DNA of 64,000 nucleotides, from the NCBI GenBank assembly GCA_965237505.1, contig CBDEFR010000004.1:124001-188000 (forward strand), read 5' to 3'. Position numbers and translations under genes: made by a program. Position 1 is the stretch's first letter, and each line of letters begins with the position of its first letter. Of this stretch, positions 35,413 through 44,291 are shown piece after piece. The DNA is from NVTR01 sp965237505 (GTDB lineage: Bacteria; Pseudomonadota; Alphaproteobacteria; Rhodobacterales; Rhodobacteraceae). The notes under the pieces were generated by a model. That model did not search any database and was not told where the DNA came from. It saw only the letters and a program-made list of their open reading frames with translations.

Positions 35413-37041
35413 ATGGCGATATCATCAGCTAACCAGTTGGAATTGCTGCAAACAGCCGAAGCCGTGGCCCGCGAAAAGATGATCGACCCGGTGTTGGTGA
35501 TCGAAGCGATGGAAGAAAGCCTCGCCCGCGCCGCCAAGAGCCGCTACGGCAGCGAAATGGACATCCGCGTGGTGATCGACCGCAAGACCGGCAAGGCCAC
35601 TTTTACCCGCGTTCGCACTGTGGTCGAAGATGAGGAACTGGAGAATTACCAGTCAGAACTGACAGTTGAACAGGCCAAACAATATCTGGAATATCCAGTT
35701 GTTGGCGACGTATTTAGCGAAGAAGTCCCGCCGGTTGATATGGGGCGGATTGCGGCACAATCTGCTAAGCAGGTGATTTTGCAGAAGATCCGCGAAGCTG
35801 AACGTGATCGTCAGTTTGAAGAGTTTCACGATCGTGCCGGCACCATCATCAACGGTATCGTCAAGCGCGAAGAATACGGCAACGTCATTGTCGACGTCGG
35901 CACTGGCGAAGCAATTCTACGTCGAAACGAAAAGATCGGCCGCGAAAGCTATCGTCCGAACGACCGCATCCGCTGTTACATCAAAGAAGTGCGCCGTGAG
36001 GTCCGCGGGCCGCAAATCTTCCTGTCACGCACGGCAACGGAATTCATGGCGGAGCTCTTCAAAATGGAAGTTCCGGAAATTTACGACAACATCATCGAGA
36101 TCAAGGCCGTTGCCCGTGATCCGGGGAGCCGTGCCAAAATTGCGGTAATTTCCTATGACAGCTCGATCGATCCGGTCGGTGCCTGCGTGGGTATGCGTGG
36201 CAGCAGAGTTCAGGCGGTCGTGAACGAACTGCAGGGCGAGAAGATCGATATCATACCTTGGAACGAAGACGCGCCGACATTTCTGGTGAATGCGCTTCAA
36301 CCAGCCGAGGTGACCAAGGTTGTGCTCGACGATGAGGCCGAACGCATCGAGGTTGTTGTGCCGGATGAGCAATTATCGCTGGCCATCGGGCGCCGTGGCC
36401 AAAACGTCCGCTTGGCAAGCCAGCTAACCGGGCTTGATATCGACATCATGACCGAAGCCGAGGAATCGCAACGTCGCCAGGCAGAGTTCGAAGAGCGCAC
36501 CAAGCTCTTCATGGATACGTTGGATCTGGATGAGTTCTTTGCCCAGCTCCTGGTGTCCGAGGGTTTCAGATCATTGGAAGAGGTCGCTTATGTTGAGGTT
36601 AATGAACTGATCATCATAGACGGTGTCGATGATGATACAGCGAGCGAACTTCAGGCCCGTGCGCGCGACTACATTGATGGGCAGAACAGGAAGGCGCTGG
36701 AACATGCGCGCGAACTTGGCGTCAAAGACAGCCTGGTGAACTACGAAGGCCTGACGCCGCAAATGATCGAAACGCTGGCCGAAGATGGCGTGAAAACGCT
36801 TGAGGACTTCGCGACCTGCGCCGACTGGGAGCTGGCCGGCGGCTGGACAACAGTTGACGGCGAGCGGGTCAAAGACGACGGCATTTTGGAGAAATATGAC
36901 ATGAGCCTTGAGGAGGCCCAGAACCTTGTGATGACTGCGCGTATTCAGCTGGGCTGGGTTGATCCGGCCGATCTTGTGACTGATGAATTAACGGACGGCG
37001 AAGCTGAAGAATCCACTGAAACCCAGGAGGCCGAGGCCTGA
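35413..37041 (+). CDS. nusA: transcription termination/antitermination protein NusA
   Basis: 542 aa. N-terminal RNA-polymerase-binding domain (1-125), S1 domain (about 130-200, IINGIVKREEYGNVIVDVG), two KH domains (205-345, including GACVGMRGSRVQAVVNEL and LAIGRRGQNVRLASQL), and C-terminal helix-hairpin-helix acidic repeats (370-520). It modulates pausing and termination. It carries an acidic tail like other alphaproteobacterial NusAs. Intact. Confidence 0.97.
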   Translation: MAISSANQLELLQTAEAVAREKMIDPVLVIEAMEESLARAAKSRYGSEMDIRVVIDRKTGKATFTRVRTVVEDEELENYQSELTVEQAKQYLEYPVVGDVFSEEVPPVDMGRIAAQSAKQVILQKIREAERDRQFEEFHDRAGTIINGIVKREEYGNVIVDVGTGEAILRRNEKIGRESYRPNDRIRCYIKEVRREVRGPQIFLSRTATEFMAELFKMEVPEIYDNIIEIKAVARDPGSRAKIAVISYDSSIDPVGACVGMRGSRVQAVVNELQGEKIDIIPWNEDAPTFLVNALQPAEVTKVVLDDEAERIEVVVPDEQLSLAIGRRGQNVRLASQLTGLDIDIMTEAEESQRRQAEFEERTKLFMDTLDLDEFFAQLLVSEGFRSLEEVAYVEVNELIIIDGVDDDTASELQARARDYIDGQNRKALEHARELGVKDSLVNYEGLTPQMIETLAEDGVKTLEDFATCADWELAGGWTTVDGERVKDDGILEKYDMSLEEAQNLVMTARIQLGWVDPADLVTDELTDGEAEESTETQEAEA

Positions 37042-37062
37042 TTTCAGGCCTCGAAGTAATGC

Positions 37063-37692
37063 GTGACGCGCGGTGGCCGAAAAAAGGACCGGGATGAACC
37101 CGAGCGCCGGTGCATTGCTACCGGCGTGATCCAACCGAAGCGTGGGATGATCCGGTTCGTTGTCGGTCCTGATGGTTTTATTGTGCCTGACGTTCTTGAA
37201 AAATTGCCGCTGCGCGGTATCTGGGTTTGTGCGGACCGCGGTGCGCTGCATACGGCGGTTAAGAAGGGGCTTTTTTCGCGCGCGGCCAAGTCGTCCGTTA
37301 CGGTTCCGGAAGATCTGCTGACCAAGGTAGAGAACCACCTGGCGCGCCGGGTTATTGACTTGGTTTCCATGTCGCGAAAAACCGGATCCGCGGTGGCAGG
37401 ATATGAGAAGGTCAAAGCCTGGCTGGCGGACGGAAAAGCCAAGGTTCTGTTGCAGGCGTCTGATGGCTCAGAGCGCGGCAAAGGTAAACTTTGGACGCCG
37501 GAAGGAGGGCGGTTTTTCGGGGTTCTGACCGCGTCGGAATTGGGTTTTGCATTCGGGCGCGAAAGTGTGATACATGGCGCGCTTGCGGCTGGCGGACTCA
37601 CAATGCGTGTTGTAGACGAAGCCACGCGACTCTCGGGCCTTCGCGGAAACGATGGCGGGAAATCCGCTGAAAAGGATAAGACGACCATATGA
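37063..37692 (+). CDS. ylxR: YlxR (DUF448) RNA-binding protein with L7Ae-like C-terminal part
   Basis: 209 aa from GTG 37063; the ATG at 37059 hits a stop after 12 codons, so the GTG start is favoured. N-terminal YlxR domain with RRCIATGVIQPKRGMIRFVVGPDG (the GRGA(Y/W)(V/I)-equivalent region is LRGIWVCADRGAL). The C-terminal half contains LVSMSRKTGSAVAGYEKVKAWL, similar to L7Ae/ribosomal-L30e-like RNA binders. Nucleic-acid-binding role in the nusA-infB operon; the stop overlaps the infB start. Confidence 0.9.
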   Translation: MTRGGRKKDRDEPERRCIATGVIQPKRGMIRFVVGPDGFIVPDVLEKLPLRGIWVCADRGALHTAVKKGLFSRAAKSSVTVPEDLLTKVENHLARRVIDLVSMSRKTGSAVAGYEKVKAWLADGKAKVLLQASDGSERGKGKLWTPEGGRFFGVLTASELGFAFGRESVIHGALAAGGLTMRVVDEATRLSGLRGNDGGKSAEKDKTTI

Positions 37693-40193
37693 GCGATATT
37701 GATGGCAAAAAACCATTGGGTTTACGTGGCGGAATTCGTTCCGGTCAGGTGAAGCAAAGCTTCAGCCACGGCCGGACGAAGACGGTTGTGGTCGAAACCA
37801 AGCGCAAACGTGTTGTCCTTCCTGGTTCTGCTGGAGCGGCAGCAAAGCCTGTTGAAACCAAACCAAGAGTCGCGCCGGTTGGTGATCCTTCCAAGCGGCC
37901 CGCTGGAATATCTGACGCCGAAATGGACCGCCGCCTGAAAGCACTAAAAGTAGCCAAGGCACAGGAAGCGAGCGACGAAGAAAGCTGCCGCGCAGACGAC
38001 CAAAAGCGTGAAGAAGAACGTCGCCGCCGTCGCGAGCAAGTGGAAGCGAAAGAGCGTGAAGAACGCGATCGCGAAGATCGTGCACGCGCCAAAGCCGCAG
38101 ACGACGATCGCAAAAAACGCGAAGAGGAAATGCGGTCGTTTCAGGCGGCAGAACAGCGCGCCGCTCCGGCTGCGCCCGCAGATGCACCGGTGCAACGCGC
38201 AGTGGCCAAGCCTGCAGCGAGTCCGCGAAAATCAGATCGCGACCGCGATTCCCGGCGTGACAATAAAAGCAAGAGCCCAAGAAATGACGGTAGACGCGCT
38301 GGCAAGCTAACGCTGAACCAGGCGCTTTCAAGCGGCGAAGGCGGACGGCAACGATCCCTTGCTGCAATGAAACGCAAGCAAGAGCGGGCGCGGCTAAAGG
38401 CTTTGGGCGGTGTCGAATCCCGCGAGAAAGTTGTGCGTGATGTGCAAGTTCCCGAATCCATAGTTGTGCAGGAACTTGCCAACCGAATGGCCGAACGCGT
38501 CGCCGACGTGGTCAAAGCGCTGATGCAGAACGGAATGATGGTAACTCAGAACCAGTCAATCGACGCAGATACGGCAGAACTGATAGTCGAAGAATTCGGG
38601 CACAAGATTGTGCGTGTATCTGACGCTGACGTGGAAGACGTCATTGATTCCATTGAGGACAAAGACGAAGAGTTGAAACCGCGCCCGCCGGTGATAACGG
38701 TCATGGGCCATGTCGACCACGGTAAGACTTCGCTGTTGGACGCAATCAGAAACACCAAAGTTGTTGCGGGCGAGGCTGGGGGAATTACCCAGCATATTGG
38801 TGCGTATCAGGTGACCACCGACGAGGGTTCGGTTCTGACATTTCTGGACACGCCCGGTCACGCCGCCTTTACGTCGATGCGCGCTCGCGGTGCTCAGGTG
38901 ACGGACATTGTAGTGCTGGTCATTGCAGCTGACGATTCCGTAATGCCACAGACCGTCGAGGCGATAAACCATGCCAAAGCAGCAGCTGTTCCGATGATCG
39001 TTGCAATCAACAAGATGGACCGACCCTCAGCGGACGCCGACAAAGTGCGCACCGAATTGTTGCAACACGAGGTGATCGTCGAAAAGATGTCCGGCGATGT
39101 GCTGGATATTGAGGTTTCCGCCATCGATGGCTCTGGCCTTGATAAACTTCTGGAAAACATTTTGTTGCAAGCGGAGCTTCTGGACTTGAAGGCCAACCCG
39201 GATCGCGCGGCGTCTGGTGCAGTTATCGAGGCTCAGCTAGATGTGGGCCGTGGTCCGGTGGCGACGGTTTTGGTCCAAAACGGCACGCTTCGCCAAGGCG
39301 ATATTTTCGTAGTGGGCGAGCAGTGGGGCAAAGTTCGCGCTTTGATCAATGACCAGGGCGACCGGGTGAATGAGGCCGGACCCTCGGTACCAGTCGAAGT
39401 GCTGGGCCTGGATGGTACTCCTGAAGCTGGTGACGTTTTGAATGTGGTGGATACAGAAGCGCAGGCGCGTGAAATCGCCGACTATCGAGAGCAGGCGGCC
39501 AAGGATAAACGCGCCGCTGCCGGTGCTGCGGCGACACTGGAACAGCTGATGGAAAAGGCCAAAGCAGACGAGGATGTGGCAGAACTGCCGATTCTGGTCA
39601 AAACCGACGTGCAGGGGTCTGCAGAGGCGATTGTTCAGGCGATGGCGAAAATCGGCAACGAAGAAGTACGTGTGCGTGTGTTGCACTCCGGCGTGGGTGC
39701 GATTACCGAATCAGACATTGGTCTGGCAGAAGCCTCGGGTGCGCCGGTTATGGGATTTAACGTGCGCGCCAACGCCACCGCCCGCAGCGTTGCCAACCAA
39801 AAGGGTGTCGAGATCCGGTATTATTCGGTGATCTACGATCTGGTGGATGACGTGAAGGCGGCTGCATCAGGTCTGTTGTCAGCCGAGGTGCGCGAAAACT
39901 TCATTGGCTATGCTGAGATCAAGGAAGTCTTCAAAGTGTCCAATGTCGGAAAAATTGCAGGGTGTCTGGTGACCGAAGGTGTCGCCCGCAGGTCCGCAGG
40001 TGTTCGCCTGCTGCGCGACAACGCAGTGGTCCACGAAGGCACGCTGAAAACGCTCAAGCGTTTCAAAGACGAAGTGTCAGAGGTGCAGTCCGGTCAGGAG
40101 TGCGGCATGGCATTTGAGAAATACGATGATATTCGCGTTGGTGATGTAATCGAGATATTCGAACGCGAAGAATTCGAGCGAAATCTTGAGTGA
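37689..40193 (+). CDS. infB: translation initiation factor IF-2
   Basis: 834 aa. The lysine/arginine/glutamate-rich N-terminal region (about 75-200) is predicted coiled coil and variable in the family. The IF2_N domain follows, then the GTPase domain with GHVDHGKTSLLDAI near residue 340, DTPGHAAFTSMRARG near 385 and NKMDRPSAD near 440. Domains II, III and the C2 fMet-tRNA-binding domain end at 834. Full length and intact. Confidence 0.97.
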   Translation: MSDIDGKKPLGLRGGIRSGQVKQSFSHGRTKTVVVETKRKRVVLPGSAGAAAKPVETKPRVAPVGDPSKRPAGISDAEMDRRLKALKVAKAQEASDEESCRADDQKREEERRRRREQVEAKEREERDREDRARAKAADDDRKKREEEMRSFQAAEQRAAPAAPADAPVQRAVAKPAASPRKSDRDRDSRRDNKSKSPRNDGRRAGKLTLNQALSSGEGGRQRSLAAMKRKQERARLKALGGVESREKVVRDVQVPESIVVQELANRMAERVADVVKALMQNGMMVTQNQSIDADTAELIVEEFGHKIVRVSDADVEDVIDSIEDKDEELKPRPPVITVMGHVDHGKTSLLDAIRNTKVVAGEAGGITQHIGAYQVTTDEGSVLTFLDTPGHAAFTSMRARGAQVTDIVVLVIAADDSVMPQTVEAINHAKAAAVPMIVAINKMDRPSADADKVRTELLQHEVIVEKMSGDVLDIEVSAIDGSGLDKLLENILLQAELLDLKANPDRAASGAVIEAQLDVGRGPVATVLVQNGTLRQGDIFVVGEQWGKVRALINDQGDRVNEAGPSVPVEVLGLDGTPEAGDVLNVVDTEAQAREIADYREQAAKDKRAAAGAAATLEQLMEKAKADEDVAELPILVKTDVQGSAEAIVQAMAKIGNEEVRVRVLHSGVGAITESDIGLAEASGAPVMGFNVRANATARSVANQKGVEIRYYSVIYDLVDDVKAAASGLLSAEVRENFIGYAEIKEVFKVSNVGKIAGCLVTEGVARRSAGVRLLRDNAVVHEGTLKTLKRFKDEVSEVQSGQECGMAFEKYDDIRVGDVIEIFEREEFERNLE

Positions 40194-40249
40194 TCTGAGT
40201 TTGGAAACGCTTCAGCGGCAAACGCGCTAGATCAGGCGGCGACTTTGGC

Positions 40250-41584
40250 GGGGGTATCCGAAACTCTGTGTATGGGGTTTGGCCCATGCGGTTTAAACGG
40301 GTCATTTGTTGAACCGCTCGGGGTATAGGATAGCGAACTGGTTTCTTGCCGCAACCCATTCCCTGACGCACCGGCCCGACTTTTCAAAATTGCGGATGGC
40401 CAGGTAAATCAGTTTGGTTGCCGCGTCATCCGTTGGAAAGCTACCGCGCGTTTTGGTGGTTTTTCGGATCACCCTGTTGAGGCTTTCAATCGCATTCGTC
40501 GTATAGATGATTTTGCGCACCGCTGGCGGGAAGGCAAAGAACGGGATGACCTCCTGCCAGGCCCGCCGCCAGCTTGGGGCGATCGAGGGGTATTTTGAGC
40601 CCCATTCGGTCTCGAAATCATCAAGGGCTTTCGCGGCCTCGGCATCATCTGTGGCCTGATAAATCCGCTTCAGGCTTTTGGCCACGACTTTGCGATCTTT
40701 CCAGCCGCAGAAGTTCAGGGAATGGCGCACGAGATGCACGATACAGGTTTGCACGGTAGTATCAGGGAAGGCCGCGTTGATCGCGTCAGGGAACCCCTTG
40801 AGACCGTCAACGACGGCAATCAGGATATCCTCAACGCCTCTGTTCTTCAGATTATTCATGATTGAAAGCCAGAATTTGGCACCCTCATTATTGGCAATCC
40901 ACAAGCCCAGAACCTCCCGCTCGCCTTCTGGCGTGACCCCCAGAGCTACATAAACGGCCTTGTTTTTGACCTGGCGGCTCTCAGCGTCGCGAATTTTGAC
41001 CCGAAGGGCATCAAGGAATACGAGAGGATATACTGGCTCCAGAGCCCGGTTTTGCCAGTCTGAAACCTCCTCCAAAACTGCGTCTGTCACGCGGCTGATA
41101 AGGTCCGCTGAAATCCGCAGGCCGTAGACCTCTTCAAGGTGGGCACGGATATCACGGGTCGACAGACCGGCGGCATAAAGCCCGATGATCTTGTCGTCCA
41201 TCCCGTCGATCCGGGTCTGGCCTTTCTGGATCAGTTCCGGCTCAAAACGACCAGCTCGGTCGCGCGGGATGTCAATCGGCACCGCCCCGTCATTGCCCTT
41301 CAGCACCTTGCGAGTGGCCCCGTTCCGGCGGTTGGATTGCTGGCTGGCAGGCTCCCCGTGCGGCTCATAGCCCAGGTGCTCAGTCAACTCGGCGCCCAGC
41401 ATCCGCTCCATCAGCCGGACTTTCAGCTCCTTCATCAGGCCTTTGTCGCCCAGCAAATCTTCGGGCCGTTCAACGCCGTTAAGCAACTCGTCCAGTAGTT
41501 CCTTGGAAATCGTCATTGTCATCATGCTCCTTCATTGGTGAAGCATGGACCAAATTACTCATACACAGAAGATCGGACAGTCTC
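40250..41584 (-). mobile_element. IS256-family insertion sequence
   Basis: 1335 bp. Imperfect terminal inverted repeats share TCCGA and TCTGTGTATG. A perfect 8-bp target duplication ACTTTGGC flanks it (40242-40249 and 41585-41592). It carries one complete transposase. Inserted just past infB in the last codons of a small minus-strand gene. Confidence 0.95.
40302..41525 (-). CDS. IS256-family (mutator-type) transposase
   Basis: 407 aa, typical length. DDE residues lie in PLVFLDALRVKIRD, AVVDGLKGFPDAINAAFP (followed by QTCIVHLVRHS) and YTTNAIESLNRVIRKTTK. It appears intact, so the element should be autonomous. Confidence 0.96.
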   Translation of the reverse strand: MMTMTISKELLDELLNGVERPEDLLGDKGLMKELKVRLMERMLGAELTEHLGYEPHGEPASQQSNRRNGATRKVLKGNDGAVPIDIPRDRAGRFEPELIQKGQTRIDGMDDKIIGLYAAGLSTRDIRAHLEEVYGLRISADLISRVTDAVLEEVSDWQNRALEPVYPLVFLDALRVKIRDAESRQVKNKAVYVALGVTPEGEREVLGLWIANNEGAKFWLSIMNNLKNRGVEDILIAVVDGLKGFPDAINAAFPDTTVQTCIVHLVRHSLNFCGWKDRKVVAKSLKRIYQATDDAEAAKALDDFETEWGSKYPSIAPSWRRAWQEVIPFFAFPPAVRKIIYTTNAIESLNRVIRKTTKTRGSFPTDDAATKLIYLAIRNFEKSGRCVREWVAARNQFAILYPERFNK

Positions 41585-41794
41585 ACTTTGGCCTCCACCG
41601 GCAGGCCTTGATAAAATCGATCACCAACGCGGACCACAATCTTGCCGTTGTCCAGAGTTCGGACGAATGTCCCCTGAACATATACGCAACTGCCCAGCAA
41701 AATCGTTTTCAGCATTGAAACTTATCCCCCAAAGTTTCCTGGCTTGGAACTTATGCTCATTCCAGAACAAACACCATTTATTTAGTGCATTGTC

Positions 41795-41919
41795 TTTCCA
41801 CCCTTCAAAAATCCAATGAAACAACCATACAACATCTCCAATTCTATAACAGGAGACTCCTTGAATCACAGCATGTGGACAGATGGCAAGCTTAATTCGC
41901 TAAATTGAAGTGTGGTAAG
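41795..41919 (-). mobile_element. 125-bp deletion derivative of the IS4-family element
   Basis: It keeps both termini of the IS4 element at 17878 and 29280: CCACCCTTCAAAAATCC on the left, and about 100 bp from the transposase start region to TTGAAG(T)GTGGTAAG on the right. Roughly 1.07 kb of interior is missing, joined at a short AAAA-CC homology. Both terminal repeats carry point changes, so it may be immobile. No target duplication is visible (GTGCATTGT versus GTCTGAACC), which suggests that flanking DNA was lost. The preceding 41716-41794 holds nothing else. Confidence 0.85.
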
Positions 41920-41936
41920 GTCTGAACCGGGAAAAA

Positions 41937-42146
41937 ATGGTCCAGATACTGGAAACACGCTATAACGAAAGCTTGGACAGCGCCGGGCTGCAAAGCCCGC
42001 AGCTTATGCTGGAAATTTGGAGCTCGGATGAATCCGGCAGCTTCACGGTTTTGATCACCAAGCCGGACGGCAAAAGCTGTGTCGTTGCGTCAGGTCAGAA
42101 TTGGCATTCTTTTGACCAGCCTGCCAAGGCAGGCATCACCGGCTAA
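41937..42146 (+). pseudogene. C-terminal remnant of a small secreted protein of unknown function
   Basis: 69 codons: MVQILETRYNESLDSAGL, QLMLEIWSSDESGSFTVLIT, PDGKSCVVASGQNW. I recall Rhodobacterales proteins of about 100 aa with a signal peptide and an N-terminal Cys before this block. Here the IS4 derivative ends 17 bp upstream, so the signal peptide and first residues are gone. An internal ATG at 41937 could start a cytoplasmic stub. Function unknown even for the full form. Confidence 0.55.
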
Positions 42147-42195
42147 AGATTGCCATTCCCTCGTTGCCCGTAATCATCACAGGTGGTAATTGCCG

Positions 42196-42211
42196 CGCGA
42201 TCAGTATCGCG
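42196..42211 (+). promoter_or_regulatory. hairpin in the ahcY leader
   Basis: CGCGAT-CAGT-ATCGCG (42196-42211) is a perfect 6-bp stem with a tetraloop right before the GAGGAA ribosome-binding site (42213-42218) of ahcY. It could modulate initiation. I could not match the leader to a SAM or SAH riboswitch. Confidence 0.35.
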
Positions 42212-42226
42212 TGAGGAACCGCCTTG

Positions 42227-43621
42227 ATGCCCAAAGATTACATCGTAACAGACATTTCGCTGGCCGATTATGGCCGCAAAGAGCTGGCTATTGCGGAAAC
42301 CGAAATGCCGGGGCTGATGGCGCTGCGCCAGGAATTGGGTGACAGCAAGCCGCTGAACGGCGCACGGATTGCCGGATCTTTGCATATGACGATCCAGACC
42401 GCGTGTCTGATTGAAACGCTGACCGCACTTGGGGCCAGTGTGCGCTGGGCGTCGTGCAATATATTTTCCACGCAGAATCATGCAGCGGCTGTAATAGCGG
42501 CTGGCGGCACGCCGGTATTTGCGATCAAGGGCGAGAGCCTGGAAGAGTACTGGGACTACGCGGACCGGATATTCATGTTCAAGGAAGGCACCTGCAATCT
42601 GATCCTGGACGATGGTGGCGATGCGACCATGTATATCTTGCTGGGTGCGCGGGTTGAGGCGGGTGAGACTGAACTGCTGGATGTCCCGACCTCTGATGAG
42701 GAGGGCGCGTTTTATGCACAAATCAGAAAGCGCCTTGCGGCGAGCCCCGGCTGGTTCATAAGGCAGCGCGACGCCATTCAGGGTGTTTCCGAGGAAACCA
42801 CCACCGGGGTGCACCGGCTGTATGAACTGGTGAAGAATGGGCAACTGCCGTTTCCGGCGATCAACGTGAATGATTCGGTCACCAAGTCGAAGTTCGACAA
42901 CAAGTATGGCGTCAAGGAATCTCTGGTCGACGGCATACGGCGCGCGACCGACACCATGCTGGCCGGCAAGGTCGCGGTTGTATGTGGCTATGGTGACGTG
43001 GGCAAGGGCTCTGCGGCATCGCTTGCTGGTGCTGGCGCGAGGGTCAAAATTACGGAAATAGACCCCATTTGCGCGCTTCAGGCGGCTATGGACGGCTATG
43101 AAGTTGTGACCCTTGAAGATGCTGTTGCCGATGCGGACGTTTTTGTCACCGCCACCGGCAACAGGGATGTGATCCGCATCGAGCATATGCGCGAAATGAA
43201 GGACATGGCAATCGTCGGAAACATTGGCCATTTCGACAACGAAATTCAGGTAGCGGCGCTGAAGAACCACAAATGGACCAACATCAAGGATCAGGTCGAT
43301 ATGATCGAAATGGCGTCGGGCCACCGGATTATTCTGCTATCCGAGGGGCGCCTGCTGAACCTTGGCAATGCGACCGGGCATCCGTCTTTCGTGATGTCGG
43401 CAAGTTTCACCAATCAGGTTTTGGCGCAGATTGAGCTGTGGACCAAAGCCGATGAGTATGAAAACGATGTCTATATATTGCCCAAGCATCTGGACGAGAA
43501 AGTTGCGCGCCTGCATCTGGACCGGATTGGCGTGAAACTGACCGAGCTGAAGAAAGACCAGGCCGACTACATTGGCGTGACGGTCGACGGGCCATTCAAG
43601 GCGGAGCACTATCGCTACTAA
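42227..43621 (+). CDS. ahcY: S-adenosylhomocysteine hydrolase
   Basis: 464 aa from ATG 42227 (the TTG just before is less likely). Substrate-domain motifs GARIAGSLHMTIQTA and CNIFSTQNHAAA; NAD-binding VVCGYGDVGKGSA; VTEIDPICALQA-like region; C-terminal KADEYENDVYILPKHLDEKVARLHL and the family-typical end HYRY. It splits SAH into homocysteine and adenosine, relieving methyltransferase inhibition, which matters in a cell processing many methylated compounds. Intact. Confidence 0.97.
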   Translation: MPKDYIVTDISLADYGRKELAIAETEMPGLMALRQELGDSKPLNGARIAGSLHMTIQTACLIETLTALGASVRWASCNIFSTQNHAAAVIAAGGTPVFAIKGESLEEYWDYADRIFMFKEGTCNLILDDGGDATMYILLGARVEAGETELLDVPTSDEEGAFYAQIRKRLAASPGWFIRQRDAIQGVSEETTTGVHRLYELVKNGQLPFPAINVNDSVTKSKFDNKYGVKESLVDGIRRATDTMLAGKVAVVCGYGDVGKGSAASLAGAGARVKITEIDPICALQAAMDGYEVVTLEDAVADADVFVTATGNRDVIRIEHMREMKDMAIVGNIGHFDNEIQVAALKNHKWTNIKDQVDMIEMASGHRIILLSEGRLLNLGNATGHPSFVMSASFTNQVLAQIELWTKADEYENDVYILPKHLDEKVARLHLDRIGVKLTELKKDQADYIGVTVDGPFKAEHYRY

Positions 43622-43639
43622 GGTCAAAGGTAGCTGCAG

Positions 43640-43792
43640 TAAACAATTCGACTATTTCTACCGGGGGATTTGAACAGAATTCTAGGCAGTATGCATTTGC
43701 CTAGAATCGCCAGTGGCGATAAATTGCCTGCGAACCGGCCAGGACGGTCAGGACCTTTTCAGAACACGTGTGGTGCTAAGGGAGCACGTGGG
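43640..43792 (+). other. hairpin-rich non-coding segment after ahcY, possible small RNA or long 3' UTR
   Basis: The stretch between ahcY and the terminator at 43793 has no credible ORF. It contains a perfect 9-bp stem TTCTAGGCA/TGCCTAGAA (43680-43706) and a CACGTG/CACGTG stem (43765-43790). Hairpins followed by an intrinsic terminator are the layout of a small RNA or a structured 3' UTR of ahcY. Confidence 0.35.
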
Positions 43793-43833
43793 GTGGCGGA
43801 GGGTCCCGAGGGGTTGGGGCCCTCCACTTTTTT
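43793..43833 (+). terminator. intrinsic terminator after ahcY, probably bidirectional
   Basis: GGAGGG (43798-43803) pairs with CCCTCC (43820-43825), extended by a flanking GT/AC pair, and is followed by six Ts (43828-43833). The opposite strand ends in a run of As on entry, and the DUF1761 gene stops right here, so it may serve both convergent genes. Confidence 0.8.
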
Positions 43834-44228
43834 CAAAACAGCGTCAGAACCGTGCCGATGATCGTGCAGCCGATGATCGCGTAAGCGCCGTCGAGTATCG
43901 ACAACATCCGCGGACGCATCGAATACGCATAGTTCGTCACGATCCAAGGCGTGACAATGAAAGCGCCCAGGCCAAAGCCGCTGAGAAGGCCCTTGCCGAC
44001 CGTATCGATTGAAGCCTGCGCGAAGATGTGTCGCATCATGCCGGCCACCAGGATCACACAAATCGCGCTTATTATGAACAGTATCGGGCTGCCAGCGCCT
44101 TTCGGTTTTCCGTCATCGCCTTTTTCGATGCCTGCCGCTTGCATCCATCGTTCGCCATGCATGCCGTACCAAACGGCCCCAAAGGCATAGGCACCGGCGG
44201 CTGCGACCAGAACTGCTACATATTCCAT
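43833..44228 (-). CDS. DUF1761 membrane protein
   Basis: 131 aa with four hydrophobic segments: residues 2-22, 47-67, 78-98 and 110-130. The start MEYVAVLVAAAGAYAFGAVWY is typical of DUF1761. Function unknown for the family. It stops in the terminator shared with ahcY. No linked gene hints at a role. Confidence 0.82.
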   Translation of the reverse strand: MEYVAVLVAAAGAYAFGAVWYGMHGERWMQAAGIEKGDDGKPKGAGSPILFIISAICVILVAGMMRHIFAQASIDTVGKGLLSGFGLGAFIVTPWIVTNYAYSMRPRMLSILDGAYAIIGCTIIGTVLTLF

Positions 44229-44291
44229 TCGTCCCTCCTGAAATCATCGTTATGGCGGGACTATGTGACAAAATCGCCAAAAAATACACAC

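Larger units (their letters stand above)
40232..41715 (-). pseudogene. 46-codon conserved small gene split by IS256
   Basis: From ATG 41715 the frame reads LKTILLGSCVYVQGTFVRTL, then NGKIVVRVGDRFYQGLPVEAK, up to the IS edge. With the element and one 8-bp duplication removed, it continues VAA-stop at 40241-40232, a 46-aa protein. I recall similar short proteins beside infB in Rhodobacterales, sometimes mislabelled as initiation factor 2; the function is unknown. In the present sequence the frame runs 35 codons into the IS instead, so only the last residues are changed. A longer fusion product could still be made. Confidence 0.7.

Noticed and set aside
41479..41715. 78-aa ORF as an independent gene
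   Set aside because: Its C-terminal 35 residues come from the IS256 end; the native gene is the 46-codon frame restored when the IS is removed.
42147..42226. SAM/SAH riboswitch in the ahcY leader
   Set aside because: Only a 6-bp hairpin is visible; the conserved core residues of known SAM or SAH riboswitches could not be placed.
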